DNA of 64,000 nt. Origin: Williamsia maris. GTDB lineage: Bacteria > Actinomycetota > Actinomycetes > Mycobacteriales > Mycobacteriaceae. Both the position numbers and the translations under genes were made by a program. The notes beneath the pieces were generated by a model. It saw nothing but the letters and a program-made list of their open reading frames with translations. It was not told the DNA's origin and did no database searches. Below, one piece after another: positions 16,048 to 24,331 of the stretch (its first letter is position 1; every line of letters starts with the position of its first letter). The stretch spans positions 682,001 to 746,000 of the forward strand of contig NZ_JAMTCJ010000001.1 of NCBI RefSeq assembly GCF_024171815.1, in the 5' to 3' direction.

Positions 16048-17190
16048 GTGACCGACGAGCGGCTCGACTGTGTGGTGATCGGCGGCGGGCAGGCAGGACT
16101 GTCGGCCGGGTATTTCCTCCGACGACGGGGACTGACCGGGCGGTTCGCCATCCTCGACCACGCCCCGAAACCCGGTGGCGCGTGGCAGTTCCGCTGGCCG
16201 ACGCTCACCCTGGCCGGCGCGAACCACGTCCACGATCTCCCCGGATACGGACTCACCGAGGCCCTCGGGGTCGAATGCGACGAATGGCCCGCCGCGAGTG
16301 CCGTGCCGGACTACTTCGAGCGGTACGAGAAGAAGTTCGAACTCGACGTACGGCGGCCGGTGCACGTCAACGCGGTGCGACGTCGCCGAGGGACGGCCGA
16401 CGAGTACGAGGTGCTGCTGACCGGCCCCGGGCCGGGTGGCACCCGGGTCGACTCCACCATCATCACCCGGACCATCGTCAACGCGACCGGGACGTGGGAC
16501 CGGCCGTTCATCCCCTACATCCCCGGGACCGAACGGTTCGCCGGCCGCCAGCTCCACACCCACGACTACTCGGGACCGCATGACTTCGACGGACAGCGGG
16601 TGCTGGTGGTCGGAGCAGGCATCTCGGCGGTGCAGCTGCTGATGGAGATCGCCCGCACCGCGACCGACGTGACGACGTACTGGTGCAGCCGGACCCGGCC
16701 GGTGTTCACCGACGCGCCGTTCTCTCCTGAGGAGGGCCGCGAGGCCGTCGCCCGGGTGGAACGCCGGGTGCGCGCCGGACTGCCACCGACGTCGGTGGTG
16801 TCGGTGACCGGCCTGCGCACGACGCCGGCCATCGCCGCGGCGCAGGCCGACGGCATCCTCGAGTGGCTGCCGATGTTCACGCGGATAGTGGAGAAGGGCG
16901 TCCGCTTCGACGGCGTACGTCAGGACGCGCCGGCACAACTCGACGTCGACGTCATCTTCTGGTGCACCGGGTTTCGCAGCGCGCTCGACCATCTCGCGCC
17001 GTTGCACCTGCGCGCCGCGGGCGGTGGCATCACCATGACCGGGACGCTGGCGACGGTCGTCGCCGACGAGCCCGGAGTCCAGCTTCTCGGTTACGGCCCG
17101 TCCGCGTCGACGATCGGCGCGAACCGGGCAGGCCGTGAGGCGGCGCGACATGTGCGCGCCGTCCTCGACGGGGAGTCCGTCCGGACGTAG
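16048..17190 (+). CDS. FAD-dependent monooxygenase / NAD(P)-binding oxidoreductase
   Basis: A 380-residue flavoprotein. The FAD-binding Rossmann motif is at the N-terminus (CVVIGGGQAGLSAGYFL), followed by GGAWQFRWPTL. A second nucleotide-binding motif, VLVVGAGISAVQLL, suits NAD(P)H. A TGFRSAL segment lies near the C-terminus. This is the layout of single-component flavin monooxygenases (FMO/Baeyer-Villiger-like) or TrkA-type oxidoreductases, which oxygenate N, S or ketone groups. The BVMO fingerprint is not clearly present, so the specific class is open. The GTG start is supported by the -10 seven bases upstream. Confidence 0.85.
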   Translation: MTDERLDCVVIGGGQAGLSAGYFLRRRGLTGRFAILDHAPKPGGAWQFRWPTLTLAGANHVHDLPGYGLTEALGVECDEWPAASAVPDYFERYEKKFELDVRRPVHVNAVRRRRGTADEYEVLLTGPGPGGTRVDSTIITRTIVNATGTWDRPFIPYIPGTERFAGRQLHTHDYSGPHDFDGQRVLVVGAGISAVQLLMEIARTATDVTTYWCSRTRPVFTDAPFSPEEGREAVARVERRVRAGLPPTSVVSVTGLRTTPAIAAAQADGILEWLPMFTRIVEKGVRFDGVRQDAPAQLDVDVIFWCTGFRSALDHLAPLHLRAAGGGITMTGTLATVVADEPGVQLLGYGPSASTIGANRAGREAARHVRAVLDGESVRT

Positions 17191-17194
17191 CCCG

Positions 17195-18634
17195 TCACCG
17201 GGTCGGGGTGCGACCGATCGCCTGACCGAACAGCGCGGCCACGTTTGCGCCGAGCTGGTCGGACAACGTCGACCACGACCGGGAATCCAGGGCCATCGAG
17301 CCCACGTCGGTCGTCGAGCACCCGGCCCTGACGGGCTTCCCGGCGAACCGCTCCCCCAGCCACAGCAGGGCGGCGGGCGCCGCTACCGGGTCGAGTGAGA
17401 TGTGTTCGCTGAAGTGGTCGCGGGTGTACTGCACCCGTGCCCGGGGGTCGCGGCAGTAGGTCTTCACGAGGGTGTCCACCGGCCCGACCGGGACCAGCCA
17501 GTCGGGATGGGACTGATAGACGAACATCGGTGAGCGGGGAACCGTCTGCCCCATCCGGACCTTCGCGAGCACAGACTTCACCGTTGGGTCGCGCAGCGGG
17601 TCGCCGCCGAGGAACACACCCTTGATGTTCAGGAACGGGACGAGGACCGACTGATAGGCCAGGCATAGCGGGTTCTTGGCCGCGACTAGCGCCTTGCCGA
17701 GCGGGTTGACCCGTCGCTGCAGGATCCCGGCCAGCTCGGGGTACTCCCGACTGACGCCGATGACGCCGGCCATCACCAACCCGGCGCCGAGGTTGCCGCT
17801 GCCGAGATTCACCAGCGCCCCCAGGTCCGCGGGCACGCCGCCCTCGGCGACCCCGACGACGTTCAGTTCCGGGGCGTAGCTCTGTTGGAGCTCGGCGGCC
17901 CATCCGGTGGCGATCGCGCCGCCCGAGTAGCCCCACATGCCGACCTTCGTCGCGGTGCCGTCGACCTGCAACGGCGCGAACTGCTCCGCGGATCGGATGC
18001 CGTCCAGGACGATCCGCCCGGCCAGGGGTCCTGCGGCGAACGCGGAGTCCGGCCCCTGGTGATCGGGCACGACGACGGCCCACCCCTTGGCGACCGCGGC
18101 GACCACGTCGATGAAGTTGAGCGGGACCGTGATCGGTCCGGTCAGCGGGGACGGGATCGAGCCGGCACGCATCGCATAGGAGGGTGCGCAGTAGCTCGCC
18201 GTCGAGTCCTCGGCCATCTGGTACGACAGCAACTTCCGCGAGCCGCCCGGTGCGGCACCGCGCGGCTTGAGCACCGTCGACACCGCCGGGATCGCCTGGC
18301 CGCGGGTGTTGGTGGACCGGTAGGAGATCTGCCACGCGTCGACGTTGACCGGCAGCACCGAGACGTTGGCGAGGTTCACCCGACGCGCCGCGAGGATCTC
18401 GCCGGGCGCGGCGGCGTCGACCACGCTCTGGGGCGGGAGATAGAACCCGCGGTCGGCGTCCGGCAGCGGCGGGAACATCGGGACCGGTGCAGTCGACGGT
18501 GCGACCGGTGGGCGGGGTGCCGCGGCGGCGTCGGTGGCGACCACACCCTGTCCGACGAGCGCGATGACGCCGACCATCAACGCCACCAATCGTTTTCGAC
18601 CACGAACCGTTCCCTCGCCCGACAGCAGAAACAC
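17195..18634 (-). CDS. Secreted lipase, LIP family
   Basis: A 479-residue exported alpha/beta-hydrolase of the secretory lipase (LIP) family. The Sec signal (VRGRKRLVALMVGVIALVGQ..., cleavage near AAAAP) is followed by a proline-rich linker and FYLPP. The nucleophile elbow is GYSGG (MWGYSGGAIATGWAAEL), with a C-terminal acid (HPDWLVP) and a probable catalytic His in DHFSEHIS. Such enzymes release fatty acids from acylglycerols or cleave esters outside the cell. GTG 18634 has AGGAGA 6 nt upstream, a strong RBS. A 10-codon ORF with its own RBS lies in the leader, and a TetR gene is divergent, suggesting controlled expression. Confidence 0.9.
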   Translation of the reverse strand: MFLLSGEGTVRGRKRLVALMVGVIALVGQGVVATDAAAAPRPPVAPSTAPVPMFPPLPDADRGFYLPPQSVVDAAAPGEILAARRVNLANVSVLPVNVDAWQISYRSTNTRGQAIPAVSTVLKPRGAAPGGSRKLLSYQMAEDSTASYCAPSYAMRAGSIPSPLTGPITVPLNFIDVVAAVAKGWAVVVPDHQGPDSAFAAGPLAGRIVLDGIRSAEQFAPLQVDGTATKVGMWGYSGGAIATGWAAELQQSYAPELNVVGVAEGGVPADLGALVNLGSGNLGAGLVMAGVIGVSREYPELAGILQRRVNPLGKALVAAKNPLCLAYQSVLVPFLNIKGVFLGGDPLRDPTVKSVLAKVRMGQTVPRSPMFVYQSHPDWLVPVGPVDTLVKTYCRDPRARVQYTRDHFSEHISLDPVAAPAALLWLGERFAGKPVRAGCSTTDVGSMALDSRSWSTLSDQLGANVAALFGQAIGRTPTR

Positions 18635-18652
18635 AGATTCTCCTTTGAATCG

Positions 18653-18685
18653 TCATTTGGACGAGCCACAGAGCTCATCGCTCAT
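18653..18685 (-). CDS. Possible leader peptide (uORF) upstream of lipase
   Basis: A 10-codon ORF, MSDELCGSSK, lies in the lipase leader on the same strand and ends 19 bp before the lipase start. It is preceded by GAGGTGAG with about 4-5 nt spacing, a good ribosome binding site for so small a frame. It lies downstream of the predicted -10. The sequence shows no attenuator hairpin. It could be a translated leader controlling the lipase or a chance ORF. Confidence 0.3.
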   Translation of the reverse strand: MSDELCGSSK

Positions 18686-18704
18686 GTGACTCACCTCACC
18701 AAGA

Positions 18705-18728
18705 TAGAAAGAGAGTACATGGTTTCTA
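18705..18728. promoter_or_regulatory. Inverted repeat over the lipase promoter (possible TetR operator)
   Basis: TAGAAA (18705-18710) and TTTCTA (18723-18728) form a dyad around 12 bp. On the minus strand a lipase promoter can be read as TTAGAA, 17 bp, TATCTT, so each arm covers one promoter element. The divergent TetR gene is the natural candidate ligand. The dyad is seen; binding is inferred. Confidence 0.4.
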
Positions 18729-18810
18729 AGTGACGACAACCTCATCTGAGCAGGACACAGATGCCGCCGTGACCGGCCGCGGATCGGCCAGACGCTTTTA
18801 TAGTTGGCGG

Positions 18811-19437
18811 GTGAGTTCCCCACGAGTCGCGCCCCGGCGGACACAGGCGCAACGTCGCGCGACGACCATCGGGGCCCTTCTCGACGCCGCGATCACATCG
18901 ATCGCCGAGATCGGATACGCCAAGACCACCGTTGTCGAGATCGTGACGCGGGCCGGCCTGTCGCAGGGCGCGCTGTTCCGCCACTTCCCCACCCGCCTCG
19001 ATCTCATGATCGCGGTGGCCCAGGAGGTCGGCGAACGTCAGATCAGCAGCTTCACCGCGGAGTTCGGCACCTCGAGCGCCGAGGCCGGCCCCAGGGACAT
19101 GCGCGAGGCCGTGCTGTTGGTCCGCGACCTCGCGACCTCTGACATCAACATCGTGTTGCGCGAGTTGGCTTTCCACGCGCGGATCGACGAGGCACTGCGC
19201 ACCCGCCTGAGTCCCATCCTGGAGAACTACTACGCCTCGATGACCCGGCTGGCCGACGGCATGCCCGAGCTCCGGGAGCTCAGCGCCGCGCGTCGCCGCA
19301 CGTTGGTCATGGTTCTCATCGCCGCGTTCGACGGCGAGGCGCTGCGCAAGCCGCTGGCGCCCGATCCCGACGCCGACACCGCCCGCATCGACATGCTCAT
19401 GCTGCTTGCCGAAAGTTACGGCGTAACGCTCTCCTGA
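18811..19437 (+). CDS. TetR family transcriptional regulator
   Basis: A 208-residue TetR-type repressor. The N-terminal helix-turn-helix runs TTIGALLDAAITSIAEIGYAK then TTVVEIVTRAGLSQGALFRHFPTRLDLM, with the typical GALFRHF recognition end. A helical ligand domain follows without a recognisable ligand signature. GTG 18811 is chosen because TATAGT lies at 18799-18804, 6 nt upstream, giving a leaderless message and a normal family length. The in-frame GTG at 18730 would precede the promoter. It is divergent from the secreted lipase and probably controls it. Confidence 0.88.
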   Translation: MSSPRVAPRRTQAQRRATTIGALLDAAITSIAEIGYAKTTVVEIVTRAGLSQGALFRHFPTRLDLMIAVAQEVGERQISSFTAEFGTSSAEAGPRDMREAVLLVRDLATSDINIVLRELAFHARIDEALRTRLSPILENYYASMTRLADGMPELRELSAARRRTLVMVLIAAFDGEALRKPLAPDPDADTARIDMLMLLAESYGVTLS

Positions 19438-19459
19438 ACAAACGGTTCGTTGTCTTCTA

Positions 19460-19490
19460 TTGACACCGTGTTGTGTTTTCCTAATACTTA
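19460..19490 (+). promoter_or_regulatory. Strong sigma-A-type promoter of XRE/ABC operon
   Basis: A consensus TTGACA (19460-19465) is followed 16-19 bp later by an AT-rich TAATACTTA (19482-19490). The GTG of the XRE gene is at 19496, 5-8 nt after any of the possible -10 registers, so the operon is likely leaderless. It is one of only two perfect TTGACA -35 boxes noticed (see 41949). Confidence 0.6.
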
Positions 19491-19495
19491 GTTGC

Positions 19496-19774
19496 GTGAG
19501 CCCAGTACGACGTGGAGTTGCACTCCCCATCTTCAACCGCATCGGTGTCCTTCGCGCCGAGCGGCGTATGTCGCGCGCCGAGCTCGCCGAACGGGTCGAG
19601 ATCAACGTCCAGTCGGTGGGGGCGTTGGAGCGCGGCGACAACTACCCCAGCCTCGACCTCGCCTTCCGGATCTGCGCGGTCTTCGACCTCCCCGTGGAGG
19701 CAGTGTTCAGCCGTCACGAGTTCGGCGCCATGTCGGCCGAGCTGTACGCGAAACGAAACGGAGCGTCATCATGA
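19496..19774 (+). CDS. Small XRE-type helix-turn-helix regulator
   Basis: A 92-residue DNA-binding protein built almost entirely of a Cro/C1-type HTH: IGVLRAERRMSRAELAERV, then NVQSVGALERGDNYPSLDLAFRICAVFDLPVEAVFS. These small regulators often govern the membrane or transporter genes beside them. Its stop overlaps the next ATG (ATGA, 19771-19774). It leads a four-gene operon: regulator, membrane protein, ABC ATPase, ABC permease. The GTG 19496 start is set by the promoter. Confidence 0.87.
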   Translation: MSPVRRGVALPIFNRIGVLRAERRMSRAELAERVEINVQSVGALERGDNYPSLDLAFRICAVFDLPVEAVFSRHEFGAMSAELYAKRNGASS

Positions 19775-20457
19775 GTGATCCCAACTCGGCGATCCCCGAG
19801 CACGCACAGCCACAGGTCTGGCGCCGATACGAGAACTGGCGCGCCGTTCGGTACGAGCGCAGTATCGGTAAATACGCCGGCCGGTACCCGAACATGCGTA
19901 ACCGTCGGGCCTTCCGGCGGTTGACACTGACGCTGGGGGCGTTCCTCGTGACCCTCGTCGTTGCCGGCGTGTACGCCATGTTCACCCAGCTGTGGTTCTG
20001 GATCCCGTTCGTCATCGGCCTGATCGGCACGGTCAGCACCCTGACGATATTGCGGATCGTGACCGGGTCGGTTGCCGATGCGCCCGTCTCCGCACTCGAC
20101 GAGATCCAACTGGCACAGCGGAACTCGGCGCGGTCGATCGGCTACATCGTGCTGTTCAGCCTGATGTTCATCCCGTATCTGCTGTTGATCTTCCTCGGTT
20201 CGGCCATGGATCTGGTGTCCGGACAGAACGTCTACGGGATCGGGGTGCTGCTCATCAGCCTCGTTCTCGTCGGATCCTCCACCCCCACGATCCTCGTCTC
20301 CTGGTGGCAGGCCGATCCCGATCCAGACGACTTCGCCGTCGACGAGACGGTCGAGGACGACCCTGAAGAGCCTGCGGCAAAGAGCCAACCGGCGCCCGAC
20401 CCGGCACCGCGAGCACCGGCCCGCGATCTCGACCCGCCGGCGCCCGCGCCCTGGTGA
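19771..20457 (+). CDS. Four-helix membrane protein with acidic Pro-rich tail
   Basis: A 228-residue protein of unrecognised family. A basic N-terminal region (about 1-50) is followed by two hydrophobic helices (LTLTLGAFLVTLVVAGVYAM and LWFWIPFVIGLIGTVSTLTIL). A loop and two further helices (GYIVLFSLMFIPYLLLIFLG and YGIGVLLISLVLVGSSTPT) come next. The last 45 residues are Asp/Glu/Ala/Pro-rich and cytoplasmic-looking. It is coupled to the XRE gene by ATGA and lies 37 bp before the ATPase gene. Its place suggests an accessory or sensor for the ABC-2 exporter. No function is asserted. Confidence 0.75.
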   Translation: MSDPNSAIPEHAQPQVWRRYENWRAVRYERSIGKYAGRYPNMRNRRAFRRLTLTLGAFLVTLVVAGVYAMFTQLWFWIPFVIGLIGTVSTLTILRIVTGSVADAPVSALDEIQLAQRNSARSIGYIVLFSLMFIPYLLLIFLGSAMDLVSGQNVYGIGVLLISLVLVGSSTPTILVSWWQADPDPDDFAVDETVEDDPEEPAAKSQPAPDPAPRAPARDLDPPAPAPW

Positions 20458-20494
20458 ACCACCCATCCCCCGTTCCACCCGAGAAAGGCAGATC

Positions 20495-21391
20495 GTGAAC
20501 GATCCACTGATCATCGACCACCTGTCGAAGCGGTACGGCAACCTGACCGCGTTGTCGGACATGACCTTCACGGTCAACGCCGGCGAGATCTTCGGCTTCG
20601 TCGGCAGCAACGGTGCCGGCAAGTCCACGACCATGCGCATCGTGCTCGGCGTGCTGTCCGCCGATTCCGGGCGAGTGCTGCTCGGCGATCGGCCAATCGA
20701 CCTCGAGATGCGCCGCCAGATCGGGTACATGCCCGAGGAACGCGGCCTGTACCCGAAGATGAAGGTGGGCGAACAGCTCCGGTTCCTGGCCGAGCTGCAC
20801 GGCCTGTCCTCGGCCGACGCCCGCGACAACGTCGTCCGCTGGGTCACCCGACTCGGGCTCGGCGAGCGCATCGACGACAACGTCGGCGACCTGAGCCTGG
20901 GTAACCAGCAACGCGCCCAGCTGGCGGCGGCGCTCGTGCACGAGCCGACCGTGCTGGTTCTCGACGAACCGTTCTCCGGCCTGGACCCGGTGGCCGTCGA
21001 CGTGATGAGCGACGTGTTGAAAGAGAAAGCCGCCGAGGGTGTCCCGGTGCTGTTCTCCAGCCACCAGCTCGATCTCGTCCAGCGGCTGTGCGACCGCGTC
21101 GGCATCATCACCAAGGGCAGCATGCGCGCGCAGGGCAGTGTCGACGAGCTGCGTGCCGGCGGCGGGAAGACGTTGCACGTCACCGGTCCCGACACGTCCA
21201 CGAGGTGGGCCGACGGACTGCCCGGCGTCATCGAGGCCGACTACCGCGGCGCCGACACGCATCTGCGCATCGACGACACCGCCGACGACCAGAGACTCCT
21301 CGCGACGGCGTTGACCCACGGACCCGTCCACCGGTTCGCCACGAGCCATCCCCATCTGACCGATCTGTTCCGAGAGGTTGTTTCAGCATGA
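20495..21391 (+). CDS. ABC transporter ATP-binding protein, NatA-like exporter
   Basis: A 298-residue ATPase. Walker A is GSNGAGKST, the signature region is LSLGNQQRAQLAAALVHEP (SLGNQ for SGGQ), Walker B is VLVLDEPFSGLD, and the H-loop is SSHQLDLV. A C-terminal extension of about 75 residues (MRAQGSVDELRAGGGKTLHV...) resembles the DUF4162 tail of NatA-type ATPases. With the coupled permease it forms an ABC-2 exporter; NatAB of Bacillus extrudes sodium, and relatives export drugs or peptides. GTG 20495 follows AAAGG. Its stop overlaps the permease ATG by ATGA. Confidence 0.9.
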   Translation: MNDPLIIDHLSKRYGNLTALSDMTFTVNAGEIFGFVGSNGAGKSTTMRIVLGVLSADSGRVLLGDRPIDLEMRRQIGYMPEERGLYPKMKVGEQLRFLAELHGLSSADARDNVVRWVTRLGLGERIDDNVGDLSLGNQQRAQLAAALVHEPTVLVLDEPFSGLDPVAVDVMSDVLKEKAAEGVPVLFSSHQLDLVQRLCDRVGIITKGSMRAQGSVDELRAGGGKTLHVTGPDTSTRWADGLPGVIEADYRGADTHLRIDDTADDQRLLATALTHGPVHRFATSHPHLTDLFREVVSA

Positions 21392-22653
21392 GCACACCGA
21401 AGACCACCGGCGGGGCCACCCTCGGCCCCACCCGCGCGATCTCCCTGATCGCACGCCGAGAGATCACGACCCGCGTGCGGACCCGATCGTTCCTCATCAC
21501 CAACGCACTGATGCTGGTGCTGATCATCGGCGGCCTCATCGTCGCCTCGATCTTCACCGGTGGTGACGACAAGCCCGAGAAGATCGGCATCGTCGGCACG
21601 AACGCTGCACTGTCGCAGTCGATCACCCAGGCGGGCACCCTGAGTGGCACCTCGGTGGAGATCGTCCCACTCGCCGACGCCGCGGCCGCACGCACGCAGG
21701 TGGACGCCGGCGACGTCTCGGTCGCACTGGGCACCGGAGCCGTCGGCGGACCCGCGTACACGGCGATCACGAAGGACGGCCTGTCGGGCACGTCGGAGAC
21801 GATCGTGCGCACCGCGCTCGCCCAGCTCGCACAGCGCGAGGCATTGGCGCGCAACAACATCGATCCGGGTGCCTTTGGCGAAGCCCAGCAGACGGCGTCA
21901 TCGCTCGATGTGACACAGACCAAGCCGGACAAGCCCGACGAGGGCCAGCGACTGGCGATCGCCTACGTCGGCGTCATCCTGCTGCTGTTCGCGATCATGA
22001 CCGGTGGCGCCATGGTCTCCGCGGGGGTGGTCGAGGAGAAGACCTCGCGGGTGGTCGAGCTGCTGCTCGCCACGATCCGTCCCCTTCACCTGCTGTGGGG
22101 CAAGATCCTCGGCATCGGCGCGATCACGTTCGGACAGTTGGTGCTCCTCGGTGGCGCGGGGTTGATCACCGCATCGGTGACCGGGGTCCTCACGGTCCCC
22201 AGCGCGGCGATCTCCATGCTCGCCGCCGTGGTGGTGTGGTTCCTGCTCGGCTTCCTCTTCTTCGCCACCCTCTACGCCGCCACGGGAGCGATGGTGTCCC
22301 GTCAGGAGGAACTCGGGTCGACCACGGCGCCGCTGACCATCCTGTCGATCGGCGTGCTGTACGCCGGGATCTTCGGCATCAACTCGCTCGACTCCTCCTT
22401 CATCAAGGCACTCAGCTGGATCCCGCCGTTCTCGGCCTCGCTGATGCCGATGCGCATCGCCGCCGGCGAGACCAGCACCCTCCAGGTGGTGGGGACCATC
22501 GTCATCATGATCGCCGCGTGCCTGGCCGCCGTCTGGGTCGCGTCCCGCGTCTACCAGCGGTCGATCCTGCGGACCGGGTCGAAGGTGAGCTGGTCGGAGG
22601 CCCTGCGCGGGTCGCGCGCCACCGAGAAGTCGACACCGACCCCGGTCGGCTGA
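21388..22653 (+). CDS. ABC-2 type exporter permease, NatB-like
   Basis: A 421-residue permease. One N-terminal helix (SFLITNALMLVLIIGGLIVASIF) is followed by a large extracytoplasmic domain (about residues 55-190). A cluster of helices from IAYVGVILLLFAIMTGGAMVSAGVVEEKTSRVVELLLATI onward completes it. The VxEEKTSRVxELLL stretch is characteristic of NatB/ABC-2 permeases of the Na+-efflux type. Its ATG is coupled to the ATPase. The substrate is unknown. It is the last gene of the XRE-led operon; 65 bp separate it from the next unit. Confidence 0.9.
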   Translation: MSTPKTTGGATLGPTRAISLIARREITTRVRTRSFLITNALMLVLIIGGLIVASIFTGGDDKPEKIGIVGTNAALSQSITQAGTLSGTSVEIVPLADAAAARTQVDAGDVSVALGTGAVGGPAYTAITKDGLSGTSETIVRTALAQLAQREALARNNIDPGAFGEAQQTASSLDVTQTKPDKPDEGQRLAIAYVGVILLLFAIMTGGAMVSAGVVEEKTSRVVELLLATIRPLHLLWGKILGIGAITFGQLVLLGGAGLITASVTGVLTVPSAAISMLAAVVVWFLLGFLFFATLYAATGAMVSRQEELGSTTAPLTILSIGVLYAGIFGINSLDSSFIKALSWIPPFSASLMPMRIAAGETSTLQVVGTIVIMIAACLAAVWVASRVYQRSILRTGSKVSWSEALRGSRATEKSTPTPVG

Positions 22654-22705
22654 GCGGATGAGATCGGCGTAACCGTCGGGTAACACCGCAGCAACGCGCG
22701 CGGCC

Positions 22706-22711
22706 TAGCGT
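22706..22711 (+). promoter_or_regulatory. Predicted -10 of NitT/TauT-type importer operon
   Basis: TAGCGT at 22706-22711 lies 7 nt before the ATG at 22719, fitting a leaderless transcript. The 65-bp spacer also has two GTAAC repeats upstream. No riboswitch-like structure can fit if the message is leaderless. Confidence 0.4.
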
Positions 22712-22718
22712 CGCGCTC

Positions 22719-23555
22719 ATGGTTGACCTCGCCCCGCAGTCCGGTGCCCGTCCCCCAGGGACGGGCATCGACATCAGCGGCCTCACCAAGGTGTTCGGCA
22801 GTCGCTCGAAGACGGTCACCGCGCTCGACGACGTCACCCTGAAGACCTCCGAGGGATCGTTCCTCGCGCTCCTCGGGCCGTCCGGATGTGGCAAATCCAC
22901 CGTGCTGCGTGTTCTCGCCGGTCTCGAGGCGGCCACCTCGGGGACCGCCCTGATGAACGGGCGCTCGCCCAAGGAGCTGCAGGGCGATCACGGCCTGGGC
23001 ATCGCGTTCCAGGACTCGGCGCTGTTGCCGTGGCGCAGTGTGGAGGCCAACATCAAGCTTCCGCTGCAGGTGGCCGGACTCCCTGCCGACGACGCGCTGA
23101 TCGCCGAGCTGATCGAGCTCGTGGGTCTGAACGGGTTCGAGAAGGCCAAACCCGCCACGTTGTCCGGCGGTATGCGTCAACGGGTCTCGATCGCACGGGC
23201 GCTCGTCATGCGGCCCACGGCGTTGCTGCTCGACGAACCGTTCGGGGCCCTCGACGACATGACGCGGCAGCGCCTGAACATCGAACTGCTGCGGATCTGG
23301 ACCGAGAAGCCGGCCACCACCCTGATGGTCACCCACGGCATCGCCGAGGCGGTGTTCCTGTCCGACGAGGTCGCGGTGATGAGCCCACGTCCCGGTCGGA
23401 TCATCGAGATCCTGCCCATCGACCTCCCCCGCCCCCGGGTGCCGGAGATGATGCGCACACCGGAGTTCCACGGGCTGCACGATCACCTCAGCGGCCTGTT
23501 GTTCGGCCGCTCGCAGGCGCCCGCCGATCTCGCACACGCGGACGGCGCCGGATGA
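22719..23555 (+). CDS. ABC importer ATPase, NitT/TauT (SsuB-like) family
   Basis: A 278-residue ATPase. Walker A is [10 protein letters not shown]-loop [13 protein letters not shown], signature [15 protein letters not shown], Walker [13 protein letters not shown] and H-loop VTHGIAEAV. The SGGMRQR signature with the LPW Q-loop is typical of the nitrate/sulfonate/taurine/pyrimidine import ATPases. It opens a four-gene import operon: ATPase, two permeases and a binding protein, each coupled by ATGA or a 10-bp gap. The substrate is not indicated by the ATPase. Confidence 0.92.
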   Translation: MVDLAPQSGARPPGTGIDISGLTKVFGSRSKTVTALDDVTLKTSEGSFLALLGPSGCGKSTVLRVLAGLEAATSGTALMNGRSPKELQGDHGLGIAFQDSALLPWRSVEANIKLPLQVAGLPADDALIAELIELVGLNGFEKAKPATLSGGMRQRVSIARALVMRPTALLLDEPFGALDDMTRQRLNIELLRIWTEKPATTLMVTHGIAEAVFLSDEVAVMSPRPGRIIEILPIDLPRPRVPEMMRTPEFHGLHDHLSGLLFGRSQAPADLAHADGAG

Positions 23556-24331
23556 CCGGACTCCGAACGTTCGGGTCACGCTGGGGTGCAGGCGCTCTGG
23601 GACTCGTGTCGGTCGTCGCGTTGTGGTGGATCGCCGGTGTGTTCGCGTGGTTCAAGGGCACCATCCCGACTCCGTTCGCCGTGTTCCGCGCCATCGGCGA
23701 GCAGGGATCGGAGTTCTACTCCACTAACTTCACCCCGACCATCGAGCTCGCCCTGCGCGGCTTCCTGTGGGGCAATCTGTTGGCGATCGTGCTGGCCCTG
23801 TTGGTCGTCATCATCCCGTTGATCGAGGGCCTGGCAACACAGTTGGCCATCATCAGCTACTGCACACCGCTGATCGCCGTCGCACCCATCGTGCAGGTCG
23901 CGTTCGCCGAGGTGCAGACCATGATCGTGTTCCTCGCCGCCATCTCGGTCTTCTTCACGACGATGATCGGCACCCTCACCGGCCTGCGCTCGCCACAGCA
24001 GGCCAGCCTCGACCTGGTCCGGGTGTACGGCGGCGGCGCCGTGTCCCAACTCGTCCGCGTCCGACTCATCGCCGCGGTACCGAACATCCTGGGAGCCCTG
24101 AAGATCGCGGCCCCCGCCGCGGTGCTCGGTGCGGTGCTGGGCGAGTTCCTGTCGATGCCGGAACAGGGCATCGGCCCGGCGCTGATCCTCGCCCAGCAGC
24201 AGGCGGCCATCCCCCAGGTGTGGGCGATCGCGCTGCTCACCGGGGTCATCGCCGGTATCGGCTACGGCGTCGTGGCTGCGGTCTCGGTGTTCGCGACGCG
24301 GTGGTCCACCGGGAACGCGGTGCTCGCATGA
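23552..24331 (+). CDS. ABC importer permease 1, NitT/TauT type
   Basis: A 259-residue permease with about six helices and the EAA-like coupling loop in [26 protein letters not shown], the pattern of SsuC/TauC-like permeases. The ATG overlaps the ATPase stop (ATGA, 23552-23555), and its own stop overlaps the second permease in the same way. Two different permeases with one ATPase imply a heterodimeric channel. Confidence 0.9.
   Translation: MTGLRTFGSRWGAGALGLVSVVALWWIAGVFAWFKGTIPTPFAVFRAIGEQGSEFYSTNFTPTIELALRGFLWGNLLAIVLALLVVIIPLIEGLATQLAIISYCTPLIAVAPIVQVAFAEVQTMIVFLAAISVFFTTMIGTLTGLRSPQQASLDLVRVYGGGAVSQLVRVRLIAAVPNILGALKIAAPAAVLGAVLGEFLSMPEQGIGPALILAQQQAAIPQVWAIALLTGVIAGIGYGVVAAVSVFATRWSTGNAVLA

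Noticed and set aside
22654-22718. Possible riboswitch before the vitamin-type importer
   Set aside because: Only 65 bp are available, and the -10 lies 7 nt before the ATG, leaving no leader for a structured RNA.
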